Origin: Gymnothorax reevesii
Taxonomy: Eukaryota > Chordata > Actinopteri > Anguilliformes > Muraenidae
DNA: 64,000 nt
Direction: 5' to 3'
Assembly: GCA_029721435.1 (NCBI GenBank)
Contig: CM056577.1
Coordinates: forward strand, 117,054,219-117,118,218
Below are positions 60,918 through 64,000 of this stretch, in pieces (within the stretch, counting starts at the first letter, position 1; the number at the start of each line of letters is the position of its first letter). The notes below the pieces were generated by a model that saw only the letters and a list, made by a program, of their open reading frames with translations, did no database searches and was not told the DNA's origin. The position numbers were made by a program, and so were the translations under genes.

Positions 60918-63288
60918 ATTTATGTACAGCGTATGTAATGCCTTACTTGTATGTGCGGTGAAGCTCCATCATCTTCTCCTCCAGCTCTGGTGTTTGCCCC
61001 GGGGCGAGCCGCAGCTCTTTGGCGTAGTCGTTGCCGTGGAGCTCGGGGTCGTACTCGCCCAGCTCGGACAGCAGAGCGTAGGAGCCCAGCAGCGCCAGCG
61101 TGACGAAGGAACAGGGCAGCCGCCCGCTCTGGATGTCCTTCCGCAGCTGCAGGACCAGGAAGTACCTGCAGGGGTCAAAGGCCAAGAGTCAGGGACTCAG
61201 TGCCAGCTGCTGCTCGGCTGGTTCAGTGAGGTCCGTCAGCATTCAGAAATGAACACAATTTCAAAAAGACGCACTTCCTTCAAAGTTCACCTCATATTTA
61301 TGTCAAAAACCTTAAAGTACAGCTTAGATTCTCTTTATCTCATTTTATTTACATCCATGTTGCGCAAGTCACCATCCGACATCATGGCAGAATAGGCTCA
61401 CCTGGTGAGGTCTTCTGTCAGATGAGCCGGATCAGGTGGGTAAAACTTCACATTAAAAGTGAAGTCATAGGAGCAGCCTACGGAAAACACCACAGACGTC
61501 ACTGATGAGTCTAAGTGTGTGAAATACCATAGATGTTTTTGAGCTGCCAGACACACATTCACCAAATTAATCTTTTGGCAAATTACAGCACAGAATTCAT
61601 CAACACAGCACAACTTGGTAGCATCCCTCAACTGATATTTTAATTGGAATATGTAATTGGGAAATTTCAAATCTTAAGAATGGAGCAGAATATCTCATGA
61701 ATCTCTGTAAAAAGAAATTGAAAGCAAATGAGTGAGGTGGTCTGCAGCACATATAAACACCATATCTACTGCTTTATTCTCAAAAAATGTGTGTGCTTTT
61801 TTTTTTTTTAAATGAAGATAGCATTGCAGTTCAGCTCACTCATTTTCACTCCCTCTTCATCCCTCTCTCCTCGTCTCCCTTCCTTGCAAACAAAGCTTTT
61901 CGCATCGCTCTTTATTCAGCCTATTAAGACCAGCACAGCAACACTCAAAATTTCAGCTGAAGCCTTGACCTCCAGGAAAAAACAATTTGGCCAAAACATT
62001 GGCTGTTTTACAGGACCATTTTGTTTAAACTGAAGAAAGGATAAGGAAAACATTTTGTAGAAAAACACTACAGTGCCTTCAAACTGACAACACTTGCCCG
62101 TTCTGTTAGAATACAGCTTACAGAAAGGATTTACAGCTGTACCTTCCAAGCAGTGCAGAACACACACAGCACTAAACTCATGATAGCCACCCTTTACCGA
62201 TCACGGTTCAAGGGCTGTATCATCATATTAAGACCAGGACAAGACAAGGCTCTTCTATACGACTCCTTGGTCCTACAACAAGTAACTGAAAATATCTCAG
62301 TTTTTCAGTCAATTTCTGTTTTGTGCACATAATGCAGACAGGTGCAATGGAATATTCTCCTAACATCTGCAGATTCTGCAGTCATCATAGCAATCTGCAG
62401 CACCGTGTTCTCAACCACACCATGGATGGCATTCCAACAAAACAACCCCAGTGGCGACATCACATACCTGGCACTTGTTTGCGTATCTCCTTAGTCACGT
62501 CGAGCCAGACCTTGAAGGAAGAAGATTATGTTTTTTCAGCATCTTATTGTGCTCTGAAGTCCACCAGCGTCACAAACAAGACATTGCTCTCAAATGCAAA
62601 GTTGTATTTCTGTATGTGTCCGTGTAAGCACATGCGTGTGAACCTCTACCACGTCATGGAAACCCCATGTAAATACTGCACAAGACCCAGGCCACAGTAC
62701 CTTCCTGGTGGACGTTTCCCAGATGGCCAGCCCATAATAGTCCCTCTCCAGCAGGTTGAGATGGTCACACACTTTGTCAAACAGCTCTTGGCCTTTGGCA
62801 TGTTTCTGACCAATCAATAAGGGGAAAGAGATGGAACGATGGGGCAGTGAAAGAGAGAGAGAGAGAAGGAAGAATAGAGAAATAAAAAAAGCAGAAAGAC
62901 ACATGGAGAAGAGACAGTGGAATAAGGAGAGAAGTTGATTGATAATTCACTGCCTTCCATGCTGCTTAGACATTCATTGATCTGTGAAAGGAAAGCTGGT
63001 GCTTCTGGGAGTTGTAGTCCTTACCTCCAGCTCACACTCGTACTGAGTGTCGTCCAGCAGGCTGACTTTGCAAAACATGACCCGTAGTCGCCGCTGGGCT
63101 GCTGGGGATTTGGGGTCTTCTGCAGCCTGTCCTTCCACCGTCTCCGTCTCCTTCTTCCCCTCCTGCTCTGCCTTATTCCCCCTGTCTTCCTCCTGCACCC
63201 CCACAGCGTCTCCCTCTCCCTCCCACACCGTCTCCTCTACGCTCCCTTCCTCCTCCTCGTCCTCCGGCACCTCCGGGTCTGGGCCCAG
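12883..63288 (-). CDS. epb41: Protein 4.1R (EPB41) gene, 17 coding exons, 5' end outside window
   Basis: Membrane-skeleton adaptor gene on the minus strand. Joining 17 GT/AG exons (264, 105, 43, 76, 219, 88, 153, 98, 176, 254, 72, 39, 180, 135, 102, 81 and 99 bp) gives one open frame of 727 codons plus stop; phases match at every junction. Order: acidic headpiece, FERM domain, FERM-adjacent region with [17 protein letters not shown], variable linker, the exon with [15 protein letters not shown], then the C-terminal domain with [13 protein letters not shown] and [17 protein letters not shown]. The last motifs match 4.1R better than 4.1N, whose C-terminus differs. By family knowledge 4.1R links spectrin-actin to band 3, glycophorin C and p55 at the plasma membrane. 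Teleosts carry two copies (epb41a, epb41b); I cannot tell which this is. The N-terminal exons lie beyond 64 kb. Confidence 0.95.
13181..13261 (-). CDS. epb41: epb41 exon 16: C-terminal domain core
   Basis: 81 bp, 27 codons: [20 protein letters not shown] then TEIDHDQ. Acceptor CCTCAG at 13262-13267; donor GTGACG. Human reads [20 protein letters not shown]. The 10.3-kb intron upstream carries the DIRS element. Immediately upstream in the transcript lies about 170 bases of CT-rich tract (13270-13440). Confidence 0.96.
13262..13592. repeat. GA/CT-rich low-complexity tract
   Basis: Imperfect GAGA runs at 13283-13435, with an internal duplication of GGAGAGAGAGATGGAAAGCGA, and a pure GA run at 13561-13590. 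On the gene strand this is CT-rich sequence directly upstream of exon 16's acceptor. Confidence 0.9.
13593..15990. other. Intron 16 part: no gene; weak inverted repeat
   Basis: Mostly AT-rich sequence. Segments near 13905-13960 and 14370-14470 share inverted ATGCGCTTAT motifs and could be the ends of an eroded MITE. Otherwise I see nothing. Confidence 0.4.
15992..16118 (+). repeat. Inverted repeat flanking the DIRS element, left copy
   Basis: This stretch (ACACGTCCCTGGCTAAATCT onward) matches the reverse complement of about 23065-23207, with shared blocks such as TCTCAATCATTTTCCTT, CGTCTTTTCCAATTAT and GAAGACAC.GTTTCTCACC. The two copies bracket the DIRS insertion and look like terminal repeats of an older element into which it inserted. 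Confidence 0.6.
16513..16659 (+). repeat. DIRS left inverted terminal repeat
   Basis: Starts TGACCGCCAGAGGGCGGTGC, itself a near-palindrome, and ends CGTTTCTTA. It is the reverse complement of 22841-22987 with very few differences. Confidence 0.92.
16884..17930 (+). repeat. ~207-bp tandem array in the DIRS leader, about 5 copies
   Basis: Units begin at CCGACGTTTTAATTTAGTC-like motifs near 16884, 17095, 17299, 17506 and 17715 (spacing 204-211). Each holds CGGGTTGCGT.AGCGTTTCCC, AATTATTA.C.GTA.CGCTTG, a CTACACCTGC.GGTGAGT motif and CCCCAGCATATGGT. Copies differ by scattered substitutions and small indels. Confidence 0.92.
17968..18490 (+). repeat. 122-bp tandem array in the DIRS leader, 4.3 copies
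   Basis: Units start at GGTATAGGCAGCGTACGCGC at 17968, 18090, 18212, 18334 and 18456, exactly 122 bases apart. The last is truncated just before the gag-like region. The near identity of copies 2-4 implies recent expansion. Confidence 0.95.
18572..19836 (+). pseudogene. DIRS gag-like ORF, frameshifted
   Basis: The reading starts at ATG 18572 with a CxxC...CxxC finger ([20 protein letters not shown]). It shifts frame near 18760-18790, continues through a coiled-coil-like [20 protein letters not shown] to 19091, passes stops between 19090 and 19380, and resumes in a third frame from 19378 ([20 protein letters not shown]) to 19836. Identification as the DIRS first ORF rests on position and on resemblance to fish DIRS ORF1. 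Confidence 0.75.
19918..20772 (+). pseudogene. DIRS reverse transcriptase region
   Basis: Open for 284 codons. RT motifs in order: [25 protein letters not shown] (motif A Asp), [13 protein letters not shown] (motif B) and [10 protein letters not shown] (motif C, catalytic Asp pair). The frame is lost around 20720, where the RNase H part continues in another frame, so a full polyprotein is not made. Confidence 0.9.
20720..21512 (+). pseudogene. DIRS RNase H and methyltransferase-like region
   Basis: Continues the RT in a shifted frame: [20 protein letters not shown], then [18 protein letters not shown] (RNase H Asp-containing strand). A local out-of-frame stretch lies near 21115-21180. Then [20 protein letters not shown] and [17 protein letters not shown] follow, a block typical of the adenine-methyltransferase-like domain of DIRS elements. 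Assignment is by memory of the family. Confidence 0.75.
21650..22660 (+). pseudogene. DIRS tyrosine recombinase, frameshifted
   Basis: Starts with a core-binding motif ([20 protein letters not shown]). The frame breaks near 21780-22030 (stop at 21821-21823). The catalytic half is open from 22028: [12 protein letters not shown] holds the first Arg, [13 protein letters not shown] the His-x-x-Arg pair, and [11 protein letters not shown] the Tyr nucleophile. It replaces the integrase of other retroelements and performs the GTT-junction recombination. All catalytic residues I can identify are kept, but the split frame disables it. Confidence 0.85.
22693..22796 (+). other. DIRS internal complementary region (ICR)
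   Basis: 22693-22741 is the reverse complement of the left outer end (16498-16546), and 22745-22796 is the reverse complement of the right outer end (about 22977-23026). The halves meet at AAC, complement of the GTT junction. In DIRS1 models the ICR templates completion of the circular intermediate. Confidence 0.9.
22841..22987 (-). repeat. DIRS right inverted terminal repeat
   Basis: Begins TAAGAAACGATCCTCAGGTG and ends CCCTCTGGCGGTCA; partner of 16513-16659. A further 40 bases to 23029 are unique to the right terminus and are repeated in inverted form in the internal complementary region. Confidence 0.92.
23065..23207 (-). repeat. Inverted repeat flanking the DIRS element, right copy
   Basis: Reverse-complement partner of 15992-16118 at roughly 80% by eye. 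Two TCCGCCACTG motifs (about 23051 and 23221) bracket it, suggesting an element boundary. Confidence 0.55.
23587..23688 (-). CDS. epb41: epb41 exon 15: C-terminal domain
   Basis: 102 bp, 34 codons, phase 0 to 0. It starts [20 protein letters not shown] and ends [14 protein letters not shown]. Acceptor CTCCGCAG; donor GTCTGC. The human exon is also 34 codons and reads [25 protein letters not shown] microsatellite (23750-23799) lies about 60 bases upstream of the acceptor in the transcript. Confidence 0.95.
23750..23799. repeat. CA microsatellite near exon 15
   Basis: About 25 CA units with one GC interruption, 60 bases upstream of exon 15's acceptor on the gene strand. Confidence 0.95.
24189..24230. 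repeat. CA microsatellite
   Basis: ACAC run followed by CGCCTGCGTGTGCGCACGCA, a potential Z-DNA or hairpin stretch, in the intron between exons 14 and 15. Confidence 0.9.
24475..24609 (-). CDS. epb41: epb41 exon 14: C-terminal domain, first part
   Basis: 135 bp, 45 codons, phase 0 to 0. It starts [20 protein letters not shown] and ends [16 protein letters not shown]. Human 4.1R has [20 protein letters not shown] and the same [15 protein letters not shown]. Acceptor CTACACAG; donor GTGCGT. This identity is the strongest argument for 4.1R rather than 4.1N, 4.1G or 4.1B. Confidence 0.96.
25070..25260 (+). repeat. Degraded SINE/LINE tail repeat
   Basis: TCCATCCATCATCTTATTG, then CACACCTTTCACTCACACAC, CAATGTAGAGTCCCAACTTA and similar, in the order seen in the 6.2-6.5 kb fragment and in many fish intronic repeats. 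Confidence 0.5.
26691..26915 (-). CDS. epb41: epb41 candidate alternative terminal exon encoding a tail anchor
   Basis: An unassigned open segment on the gene strand between exons 13 and 14. A pyrimidine-rich tract ending CTCGCAG (26916-26922) is followed by 74 codons and TGA at 26691-26693. Entry phase is 0, matching exon 13. It starts [20 protein letters not shown] (CpG-rich, polar), continues EDEGRPQK and [20 protein letters not shown], and ends in about 21 hydrophobic residues, [20 protein letters not shown] plus I, right before the stop. Splicing from exon 13 would give a 4.1R lacking its C-terminal domain with a hydrophobic tail. An internal AAG/GTGTCG after codon 30 could instead make a 90-bp in-frame cassette. 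Alternatively it is an unused pseudo-exon. Possible minus-strand poly(A) signals lie near 25734 and 25037. Confidence 0.55.
   Translation of the reverse strand, partial: PERGAAHPREEGVTRPAPWRQEEDEGRPQKVSVAMLGEASECQLSPAPLQRARVSLLLSWLLVMALTLWWIVFI
27163..27292. repeat. Short foldback repeat with GCAGGCTTTCAT ends
   Basis: Inverted ends GGCGCAGGCTTTCATCCCA and TTGGAATGAAAGCCTGCACC about 130 bases apart, with CATCAAAGACTGTTGGGGCC in the centre. It looks like a small hAT-derived MITE; no certain duplication. Confidence 0.55.
27497..29092 (-). mobile_element. Tc1-like DNA transposon, about 1.6 kb
   Basis: Inverted ends: left from 27499 (CAGCGCCTTCCATAATTATT) and right ending near 29090 (reverse complement CGTCCATAATTATTGCCATC), both followed inward by CCCTGGTTAAGATGTGTT. 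TA flanks at 27497-27498 and at the start of a TA run near 29091. It encodes a broken transposase on the minus strand. It lies in the epb41 intron between exon 13 and the candidate tail-anchor exon. Confidence 0.9.
27850..28673 (-). pseudogene. Tc1-like transposase, broken
   Basis: The N-terminal part is in one frame from 28673 ([20 protein letters not shown], helix-turn-helix part). The catalytic part is in another frame from about 28400 ([13 protein letters not shown] with the first Asp, [10 protein letters not shown] with the second). The Glu motif [10 protein letters not shown] at about 27880-27910 is in a third frame. Thus DD34E architecture with at least two frameshifts. Confidence 0.85.
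29091..29125. repeat. TA/TTTA simple repeat
   Basis: TATATA run followed by TTTATTTATT at the right border of the Tc1-like element. Confidence 0.9.
29948..30012. repeat. T-rich tract
   Basis: Long T runs interrupted by ATT and GTT; no coding meaning. A poly-A run follows at 30121-30139. Confidence 0.8.
31540..31640. promoter_or_regulatory. Possible intronic regulatory block with PBX/FOX-like sites
   Basis: TGATTGAT at 31550-31557 and its inverted copy ATCAATCA at 31608-31615, the latter adjoining TGTTTAC (31601-31607). TGATTGAT is the classic PBX-type octamer and TGTTTAC a forkhead core. The surrounding sequence is non-repetitive. Confidence 0.2.
32165..32475. repeat. Purine-rich AGGAAGA/CAGATG minisatellite
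   Basis: Many imperfect units of GCAGGAAGAGGACAGAT and ACAGGAAGA, of 12-25 bases. On the gene strand it is CT-rich. Confidence 0.75.
33066..33091. repeat. GACA tetranucleotide microsatellite
   Basis: Six and a half GACA units. Confidence 0.95.
34493..34672 (-). CDS. epb41: epb41 exon 13: conserved exon before the C-terminal domain
   Basis: 180 bp, 60 codons, phase 0 to 0. It starts [20 protein letters not shown], continues [20 protein letters not shown] and ends [11 protein letters not shown]. The human counterpart reads DLDKSQEEIKKHHASISELK. Acceptor AAG at 34673-34675 and donor GTGAGT at 34487-34492. The human segment lies directly after the 21-residue spectrin-actin-binding peptide. Confidence 0.95.
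35404..36342. mobile_element. Probable MITE with GGGGTGTTATA inverted ends
   Basis: The left end (GGGGGTGTTATAAAACGGGT) and right end (reverse complement TTGGGGTGTTATATATTAAA) are inverted. TATAAAATCACTGTAACCC occurs at about 35471 and twice in inverted form near 36240-36300. The middle is AT-rich with many AGCTAGC motifs. No coding capacity. Confidence 0.5.
39849..41117 (+). CDS. Tc1-like transposase, open frame of 422 codons with a SINE inside
   Basis: The true start is probably the Met in [20 protein letters not shown] (about 39894), just inside the open frame. The paired DNA-binding region includes [20 protein letters not shown]. The catalytic part has [14 protein letters not shown] (first Asp), [12 protein letters not shown] (second Asp) and [11 protein letters not shown] (Glu), a DD34E set. 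70 codons in the middle (40434-40643) are SINE sequence plus one target duplication; removing them gives about 340 residues, normal for Tc1. The frame is otherwise uninterrupted, but the insert sits in the catalytic domain, so activity is unlikely. Confidence 0.88.
   Translation: MLCGQCSDSGHWMVNMAPHGKELSEDLKKRIFALHKDGLSYKKICETMKLSYSTVAKVIQQFSKTGSAQNRPRQGRPKRLSPHARRQVRRLDSENRRKSAGSIANEVAAVGEQPVSAQTIRSALHQIGLHGCQPRRKPFLKLAHKKARKQFAEDNQSKNMNYCCHFLWSDKTKINLFGSDGVQHEWWCPGEKYQDGAPRWLIGLSVRTIKAVSFPQRPGFDSGSGHLLHVFPHSSPQPSCLSTLYNCQIKEKLPKVKKKKEKYQDKCVLPTVKHGGGSITVWGCMSASGPVELRFIDGIKDSNMYCDILKQNMMPSLWKLGCMAVFQHDNDLKHTSKMTTAFLKKLKVMVWPSMSPDLKPIEHRWSILKRKVEEQQVSNIHQLCDVVMEEWRIPATTCAALVNSMPWRIKAVLDNIGGHTKF
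40434..40628 (+). mobile_element. tRNA-derived SINE inside the Tc1 transposase
   Basis: Begins GGGGCGCCCCGGTGGCTCAT with a box A-like segment, and has a box B-like GGGTTTGATTCC at about 40503. The tail is TGTCAAATAAAGG followed by an A-rich end. The 15-bp target duplication GAAAAGTACCAAGAC lies at 40419-40433 and 40629-40643. Insert plus one duplication equals 210 bp, a multiple of three. Confidence 0.92.
43016..43054 (-). CDS. epb41: epb41 exon 12: 39-bp micro-exon
   Basis: 39 bp encoding [13 protein letters not shown], phase 0 to 0. Acceptor ATCCACAG and donor GTTAGA. By position it corresponds to the human micro-exon ending LIRMRK(K) that precedes the spectrin-actin-binding exon. Short and weakly conserved, so less certain than the others, but frame and borders fit. 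Confidence 0.62.
43172..43243 (-). CDS. epb41: epb41 exon 11: linker
   Basis: 72 bp, 24 codons, phase 0 to 0. It starts [20 protein letters not shown] and ends KKSQ. Acceptor CTCCAG; donor GTGTGTGC. It resembles the human exon ending PTSNGDQTQ just before the spectrin-actin-binding region. Its symmetric phase allows skipping without a frame change. Confidence 0.82.
43568..43990 (+). repeat. 145-bp tandem repeat, 3 copies
   Basis: The ATGGCTG motif recurs at 43571, 43716 and 43861, exactly 145 apart. Each unit has GGCCATATTAGATATCGCA-like, GCTGGTTTTCGAAAGGAACC-like, CCAATACGCCA-like and AAATGGCATCA-like blocks. Confidence 0.93.
43993..44030 (+). repeat. GACGGACGAC minisatellite
   Basis: Decamer-type repeat GACGACGGACGGACGACGGA and onward, about four units, next to the right end of the 43.5-44.1 kb element. 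Confidence 0.92.
45611..45644. repeat. AAT trinucleotide microsatellite
   Basis: About ten AAT units with an early interruption, 265 bases downstream of exon 10's donor on the gene strand. Confidence 0.92.
45910..46163 (-). CDS. epb41: epb41 exon 10: variable linker
   Basis: 254 bp, phase 1 to 0, after a 7.5-kb intron. It reads [20 protein letters not shown], a Pro/Thr stretch, a basic stretch ([19 protein letters not shown]), then a charged [17 protein letters not shown] segment ending SDAK. It corresponds to the poorly conserved region of human 4.1R after SLDGA. Donor GTACGG. The acceptor is a tandem CAGCAG, so two junctions one codon apart are possible. Confidence 0.88.
46255..46440 (+). 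repeat. Degraded SINE/LINE tail repeat
   Basis: AATCCATCCAATCCAGCCAA, GTTGGACTGTGGGAGGTTG and ACCCATGTGGACATGCAGAA keep the order of the common fish repeat, just upstream of exon 10's acceptor. Confidence 0.45.
47643..47836. mobile_element. hAT-type MITE (194 bp)
   Basis: Ends CAGGGGTGTCAAACTGACCC and the inverted GGGTCAGTTTGGCACCCCTG, over 30 bases of inverted identity. The 8-bp duplication ACGTAAAG is at 47635-47642 and 47837-47844. Confidence 0.93.
48201..48237 (+). ncRNA. Hammerhead-like ribozyme motif (Penelope-type 3' end)
   Basis: In order: GACT (48201-48204), CTGAGGA (48205-48211), a hairpin GACGC-TGT-GCGTC (48213-48225), GAAA (48226-48229), C, GTC (48231-48233), then AGTC (48234-48237) pairing with the first GACT. 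This fits a type-I hammerhead with a minimal stem III, the form reported in Penelope-like elements and thought to work as a dimer. An extra A at 48212 departs from the consensus, so activity is doubtful. Flanking sequence is unrecognised. Confidence 0.4.
48890..49975 (+). other. Pyrimidine-rich repeat-like segment
   Basis: Skewed to T and C with recurring CTGCCTTG, TGATTTTTG and GATTCTGA phrases. It ends CAGAAATAAAGCCTCC (AATAAA), resembling the 3' ends of some fish retrotransposons. The 184-codon frame here is a by-product of low stop density. No family assigned. Confidence 0.35.
50960..51345 (-). mobile_element. LINE 3' fragment with reverse-transcriptase C-terminus
   Basis: The minus-strand frame starts [19 protein letters not shown] and continues [20 protein letters not shown], matching the (R)IEKSQLRWFGHV.RMP end common to fish L2/Rex1/RTE-like non-LTR elements. 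The clade is uncertain. The frame is short and diverged. Confidence 0.7.
51770..52065 (+). mobile_element. LINE endonuclease-region fragment
   Basis: The plus-strand frame contains [20 protein letters not shown], which resembles the start of an endonuclease region found in many fish non-LTR elements; the rest has decayed. It lies in opposite orientation to the 51-kb fragment, so they are separate insertions or a rearranged copy. Confidence 0.55.
52268..52512. repeat. Long CA microsatellite
   Basis: About 245 bases of CA with scattered G, T and A interruptions. It yields spurious frames on both strands. Confidence 0.97.
53688..53863 (-). CDS. epb41: epb41 exon 9: FERM-adjacent (FA) domain
   Basis: 176 bp, phase 2 to 1. 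It starts [20 protein letters not shown], contains [20 protein letters not shown] and ends KRASRSLDG. Ser/Thr in the [14 protein letters not shown] context are kinase targets in the family. Acceptor CCTCAG and donor GTATGT. The donor runs straight into a TG-rich stretch (53645-53684 on the plus strand). Confidence 0.95.
54166..54263 (-). CDS. epb41: epb41 exon 8: end of FERM F3
   Basis: 98 bp, phase 0 to 2. It begins [20 protein letters not shown] and ends [11 protein letters not shown]. Acceptor TTACAG and donor GTGAG at 54161-54165. The ESTIGFKLP and WKVC.EHHTFFR motifs close the FERM domain in all 4.1 proteins. Confidence 0.96.
54522..54835 (+). mobile_element. tRNA-derived SINE
   Basis: The head GCAGCACGATGGGGTAGCGG with GGTTAGCACTGCCACCTCAC and a box B-like TGTGGATTTGAAACC is typical of fish tRNA-head SINEs. 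The body GTGTGGAGTTTGTATGTTCT and the tail CAATAAAGTG follow. It lies in the intron upstream of exon 8, 260 bases from its acceptor, antisense to the gene. Confidence 0.85.
55785..55937 (-). CDS. epb41: epb41 exon 7: FERM F3 (PTB/PH-like) lobe
   Basis: 153 bp, exactly 51 codons, phase 0 to 0. It starts [20 protein letters not shown] and ends FFIKIRPSE, with [19 protein letters not shown] in between, a strict 4.1-family F3 signature. Acceptor CTCAG; donor GTACAA. The equivalent human exon binds p55/MPP1. Confidence 0.96.
56162..56208. repeat. CA microsatellite
   Basis: Interrupted CACA run about 225 bases upstream of exon 7's acceptor on the gene strand. Confidence 0.85.
56720..56850. repeat. 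Degenerate ~50-bp GACCCCACTA..ATGGT repeat
   Basis: Three rough units of GGCCCTATAACATAATGGTGAG, GACCCCGTAAGAAAATGGTC and GACCCCACTAAAGGTC type. The same unit reappears at 60.1-60.7 kb in the same intron. Confidence 0.5.
57180..58195. other. Intron 6 interior without a recognised feature
   Basis: AT-rich, with no frame, RNA gene or clear repeat that I can support. Confidence 0.45.
58205..59592 (-). mobile_element. Degraded DNA transposon with long inverted ends (Tc1/mariner-like)
   Basis: 58212-58325 (GAAAATAGTGCAAAGACAAC onward to GTTGGGACAGGGGC) is the inverted partner of 59380-59510. The right end continues to ACAACCCCATCTCTAGAAAA (complement, 59592); the matching left extremity is missing. 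Minus-strand fragments include [20 protein letters not shown] and [12 protein letters not shown], reminiscent of the second Asp and Glu regions. The frame is broken. The family name is uncertain, though the sequence type is common in fishes. Confidence 0.7.
60100..60720. repeat. Degenerate ~50-bp repeat interrupted by a MITE-like insert
   Basis: Units such as CAGACCCCACTATGGACCGG, AACAATGGTGAGTGAGGCAT and GTGAGTGGGTTTTGACCCTA recur from 60110 to 60720. Between about 60187 and 60545 lies an insert with inverted ends AGTTGGGTCCAAGTACTTTC and (complement) AGTTGGGTTCATGTACTTTC, rich in AGTACTT motifs. The last repeat unit reaches exon 6's donor. Confidence 0.5.
60721..60808 (-). CDS. epb41: epb41 exon 6: FERM F2
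   Basis: 88 bp, phase 2 to 0. It encodes [20 protein letters not shown] followed by YGVDLHQAK. Acceptor CTGCAG and donor GTAGGG. It is nearly identical to human [20 protein letters not shown] and following residues. By family knowledge this is a calmodulin-binding segment of the FERM domain. Confidence 0.96.
60880..60913. repeat. GT microsatellite next to exon 5 donor
   Basis: About 17 GT units on the plus strand (CA on the gene strand), starting 34 bases downstream of exon 5's 5' splice site. Confidence 0.95.
60947..61165 (-). CDS. epb41: epb41 exon 5: FERM F2 lobe
   Basis: 219 bp, phase 2 to 2. It runs from [20 protein letters not shown] through [20 protein letters not shown] to MMELHRTYK, the acyl-CoA-binding-protein-like F2 helices. 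Acceptor TGCAG at 61166-61170; donor GTAAGG at 60941-60946. In human 4.1R the equivalent exon contributes to glycophorin C binding. A GT microsatellite (60880-60913) begins 34 bases downstream of the donor. Confidence 0.96.
61402..61477 (-). CDS. epb41: epb41 exon 4: FERM F1/F2 junction
   Basis: 76 bp, phase 1 to 2. It reads [25 protein letters not shown] with split codons at both ends. Acceptor TAG at 61478-61480; donor GTGAG ends at 61401. The [17 protein letters not shown] block is a hallmark of 4.1-family FERM domains at the end of F1. Confidence 0.95.
62468..62510 (-). CDS. epb41: epb41 exon 3: FERM F1
   Basis: 43 bp micro-exon encoding [14 protein letters not shown] plus one base of the next Gly codon (phase 0 to 1). 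Acceptor AAG at 62511-62513; donor GTATGTG at 62461-62467. It aligns with human TWLDSAKEIKKQVRG. Both flanking phases fit their neighbours, which supports the boundaries despite the short length. Confidence 0.92.
62701..62805 (-). CDS. epb41: epb41 exon 2: FERM F1 lobe
   Basis: 105 bp, phase 0 to 0. It runs from [11 protein letters not shown] to ETSTRK. Acceptor CAG at 62806-62808 and donor GTACTG to the left. It contains [12 protein letters not shown], the fish version of the human LLEEDYFGLAIW segment in the F1 ubiquitin-like lobe, which in red cells contacts the band 3 cytoplasmic domain (family knowledge). To my recollection the length equals human exon 5. Confidence 0.94.
63025..63288 (-). 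CDS. epb41: epb41 coding exon 1 of window: acidic headpiece and start of FERM
   Basis: 264 bp, phase 0 to 0. The acceptor is a pyrimidine tract ending GTCCAG at 63289-63294; the donor GTAAG follows GAG at 63025. The first part is very acidic (an [11 protein letters not shown] stretch) and is headpiece. The end, [18 protein letters not shown], aligns with the first residues of the 80-kDa human 4.1R isoform ([10 protein letters not shown]...). Its Met codon is at 63076-63078 and is the likely conserved internal translation start. The codon at 63268-63270 is GTG inside an open frame, not a start; the frame reads through to the acceptor. Confidence 0.93.
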
Positions 63289-64000
63289 CTGGACAGACGG
63301 AGAGAAAGACGGTGACTCAATCCTCCAGCCACACCAAAACGGCCAGGCTGCTTTCGTTTGGCAGCAATCACTTCATCGCGTCCGCGCACTCATCCATCAC
63401 AACCCAGGCAACCTGGCGGACTGGTGTAATGTTGTGTGCCAAATCAAGTGTTTCAAAAATGACCCCCACTGCCCCTCTACTAGGCGCTCATGTTTAAAAG
63501 ATTGTAGGTAATGGCCCAGTGACAGACTGCCATCTGTGGTGTGTAACTTGTATGCGTCAGTGCATGTATGCAGTATTTTATACAATGAAAATTAAACCAA
63601 TCACCAACTATTCTGCAATTGAGTTACGAGCAAAGAGAGAATCCCTATATCAATCTAGTGATCAATTAGTAGAGAATTAACATCAATAACGTACTTTGCA
63701 ACAAGTATGGACCGCTTGTATTATTATTTTAGGCTTCTTGGAAAGACCCAAAAGACCAATTTAATATGCCAATAATACCGTGCTTTGGATTTTATTCTTT
63801 ATACTGATTTTCAGGGGTGCAATTTAAAGGGGCTTGGGGGTCACAACCTTCCTAAAATCACAAAACTATCACTCAGAGCCCATGCCATCCCTCCTCGCCA
63901 TAACATACGGGTAGCAACATCTACATGTATCAATGAACCAATGTGCGAACCAAAGTTATCTATCGATACCAAAGTAACACTGTTGCTGGATTTAACTGTA
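63289..64000. other. Start of the upstream epb41 intron
   Basis: Pyrimidine-rich just upstream of exon 1's acceptor on the gene strand, then AT-rich sequence with no exon that I can recognise. The remaining headpiece exons lie outside the window. Confidence 0.5.

Noticed and set aside
63047..63511. 154-codon plus-strand frame rich in Ser
   Set aside because: Antisense shadow of the acidic exon 1 of epb41.

Overview
The window looks like intronic and intergenic DNA of a ray-finned (teleost) fish. Introns are long with GT/AG borders, dinucleotide microsatellites are abundant, and the transposons belong to fish-typical groups: Tc1-like, hAT and Harbinger MITEs, tRNA-derived SINEs, a DIRS tyrosine-recombinase retrotransposon and a Penelope-type 3' end. 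I see no bacterial, plastid or viral genes.

One host gene dominates: a protein 4.1R orthologue (EPB41/epb41), on the minus strand from the right edge to about 12.9 kb. I resolved 17 coding exons (63288 down to 12883) whose splice phases join without a break into 727 codons plus a stop. They encode an acidic headpiece with the internal Met that starts the short 4.1R isoform, the FERM domain (nine exons, 63.1-54.2 kb), the FERM-adjacent region, a variable linker, the conserved exon before the C-terminal domain, and the C-terminal domain (24.6-12.9 kb). The 5' end of the gene lies beyond 64 kb. The region left of 12.9 kb holds the 3' UTR and then repeat-rich flanking sequence without a recognisable gene.

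The most interesting host signal is an unlisted exon at 26691-26915 between coding exons 13 and 14. It has a strong acceptor in the correct phase and stays open for 74 codons. It ends in about 21 hydrophobic residues directly before the stop. Used as a terminal exon, it would replace the soluble C-terminal domain with a tail anchor. I also could not find the 63-bp exon for the spectrin-actin-binding peptide in its expected interval.

Mobile DNA: a complete but frameshifted DIRS element (about 6.5 kb, 16495-23029) lies antisense in the intron before exon 16. It has inverted terminal repeats, an internal complementary region, GTT junctions, two internal tandem arrays (~207 bp and 122 bp), and gag-like, RT/RNase H/methyltransferase-like and tyrosine recombinase regions. 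Three Tc1-like copies are present (relic 1.8-2.6 kb; 27.5-29.1 kb; 39.5-41.4 kb); the last has a SINE inside its transposase that left the frame open. hAT MITEs (5.4-6.2 kb; 47.64-47.84 kb), a Harbinger MITE (12.1-12.6 kb), a GC-ended element with a 145-bp array (43.5-44.1 kb), another DNA transposon relic (58.2-59.6 kb), LINE pieces (51-52 kb), a second SINE (54.5 kb) and a hammerhead-like motif (48.2 kb) fill the introns and flank.
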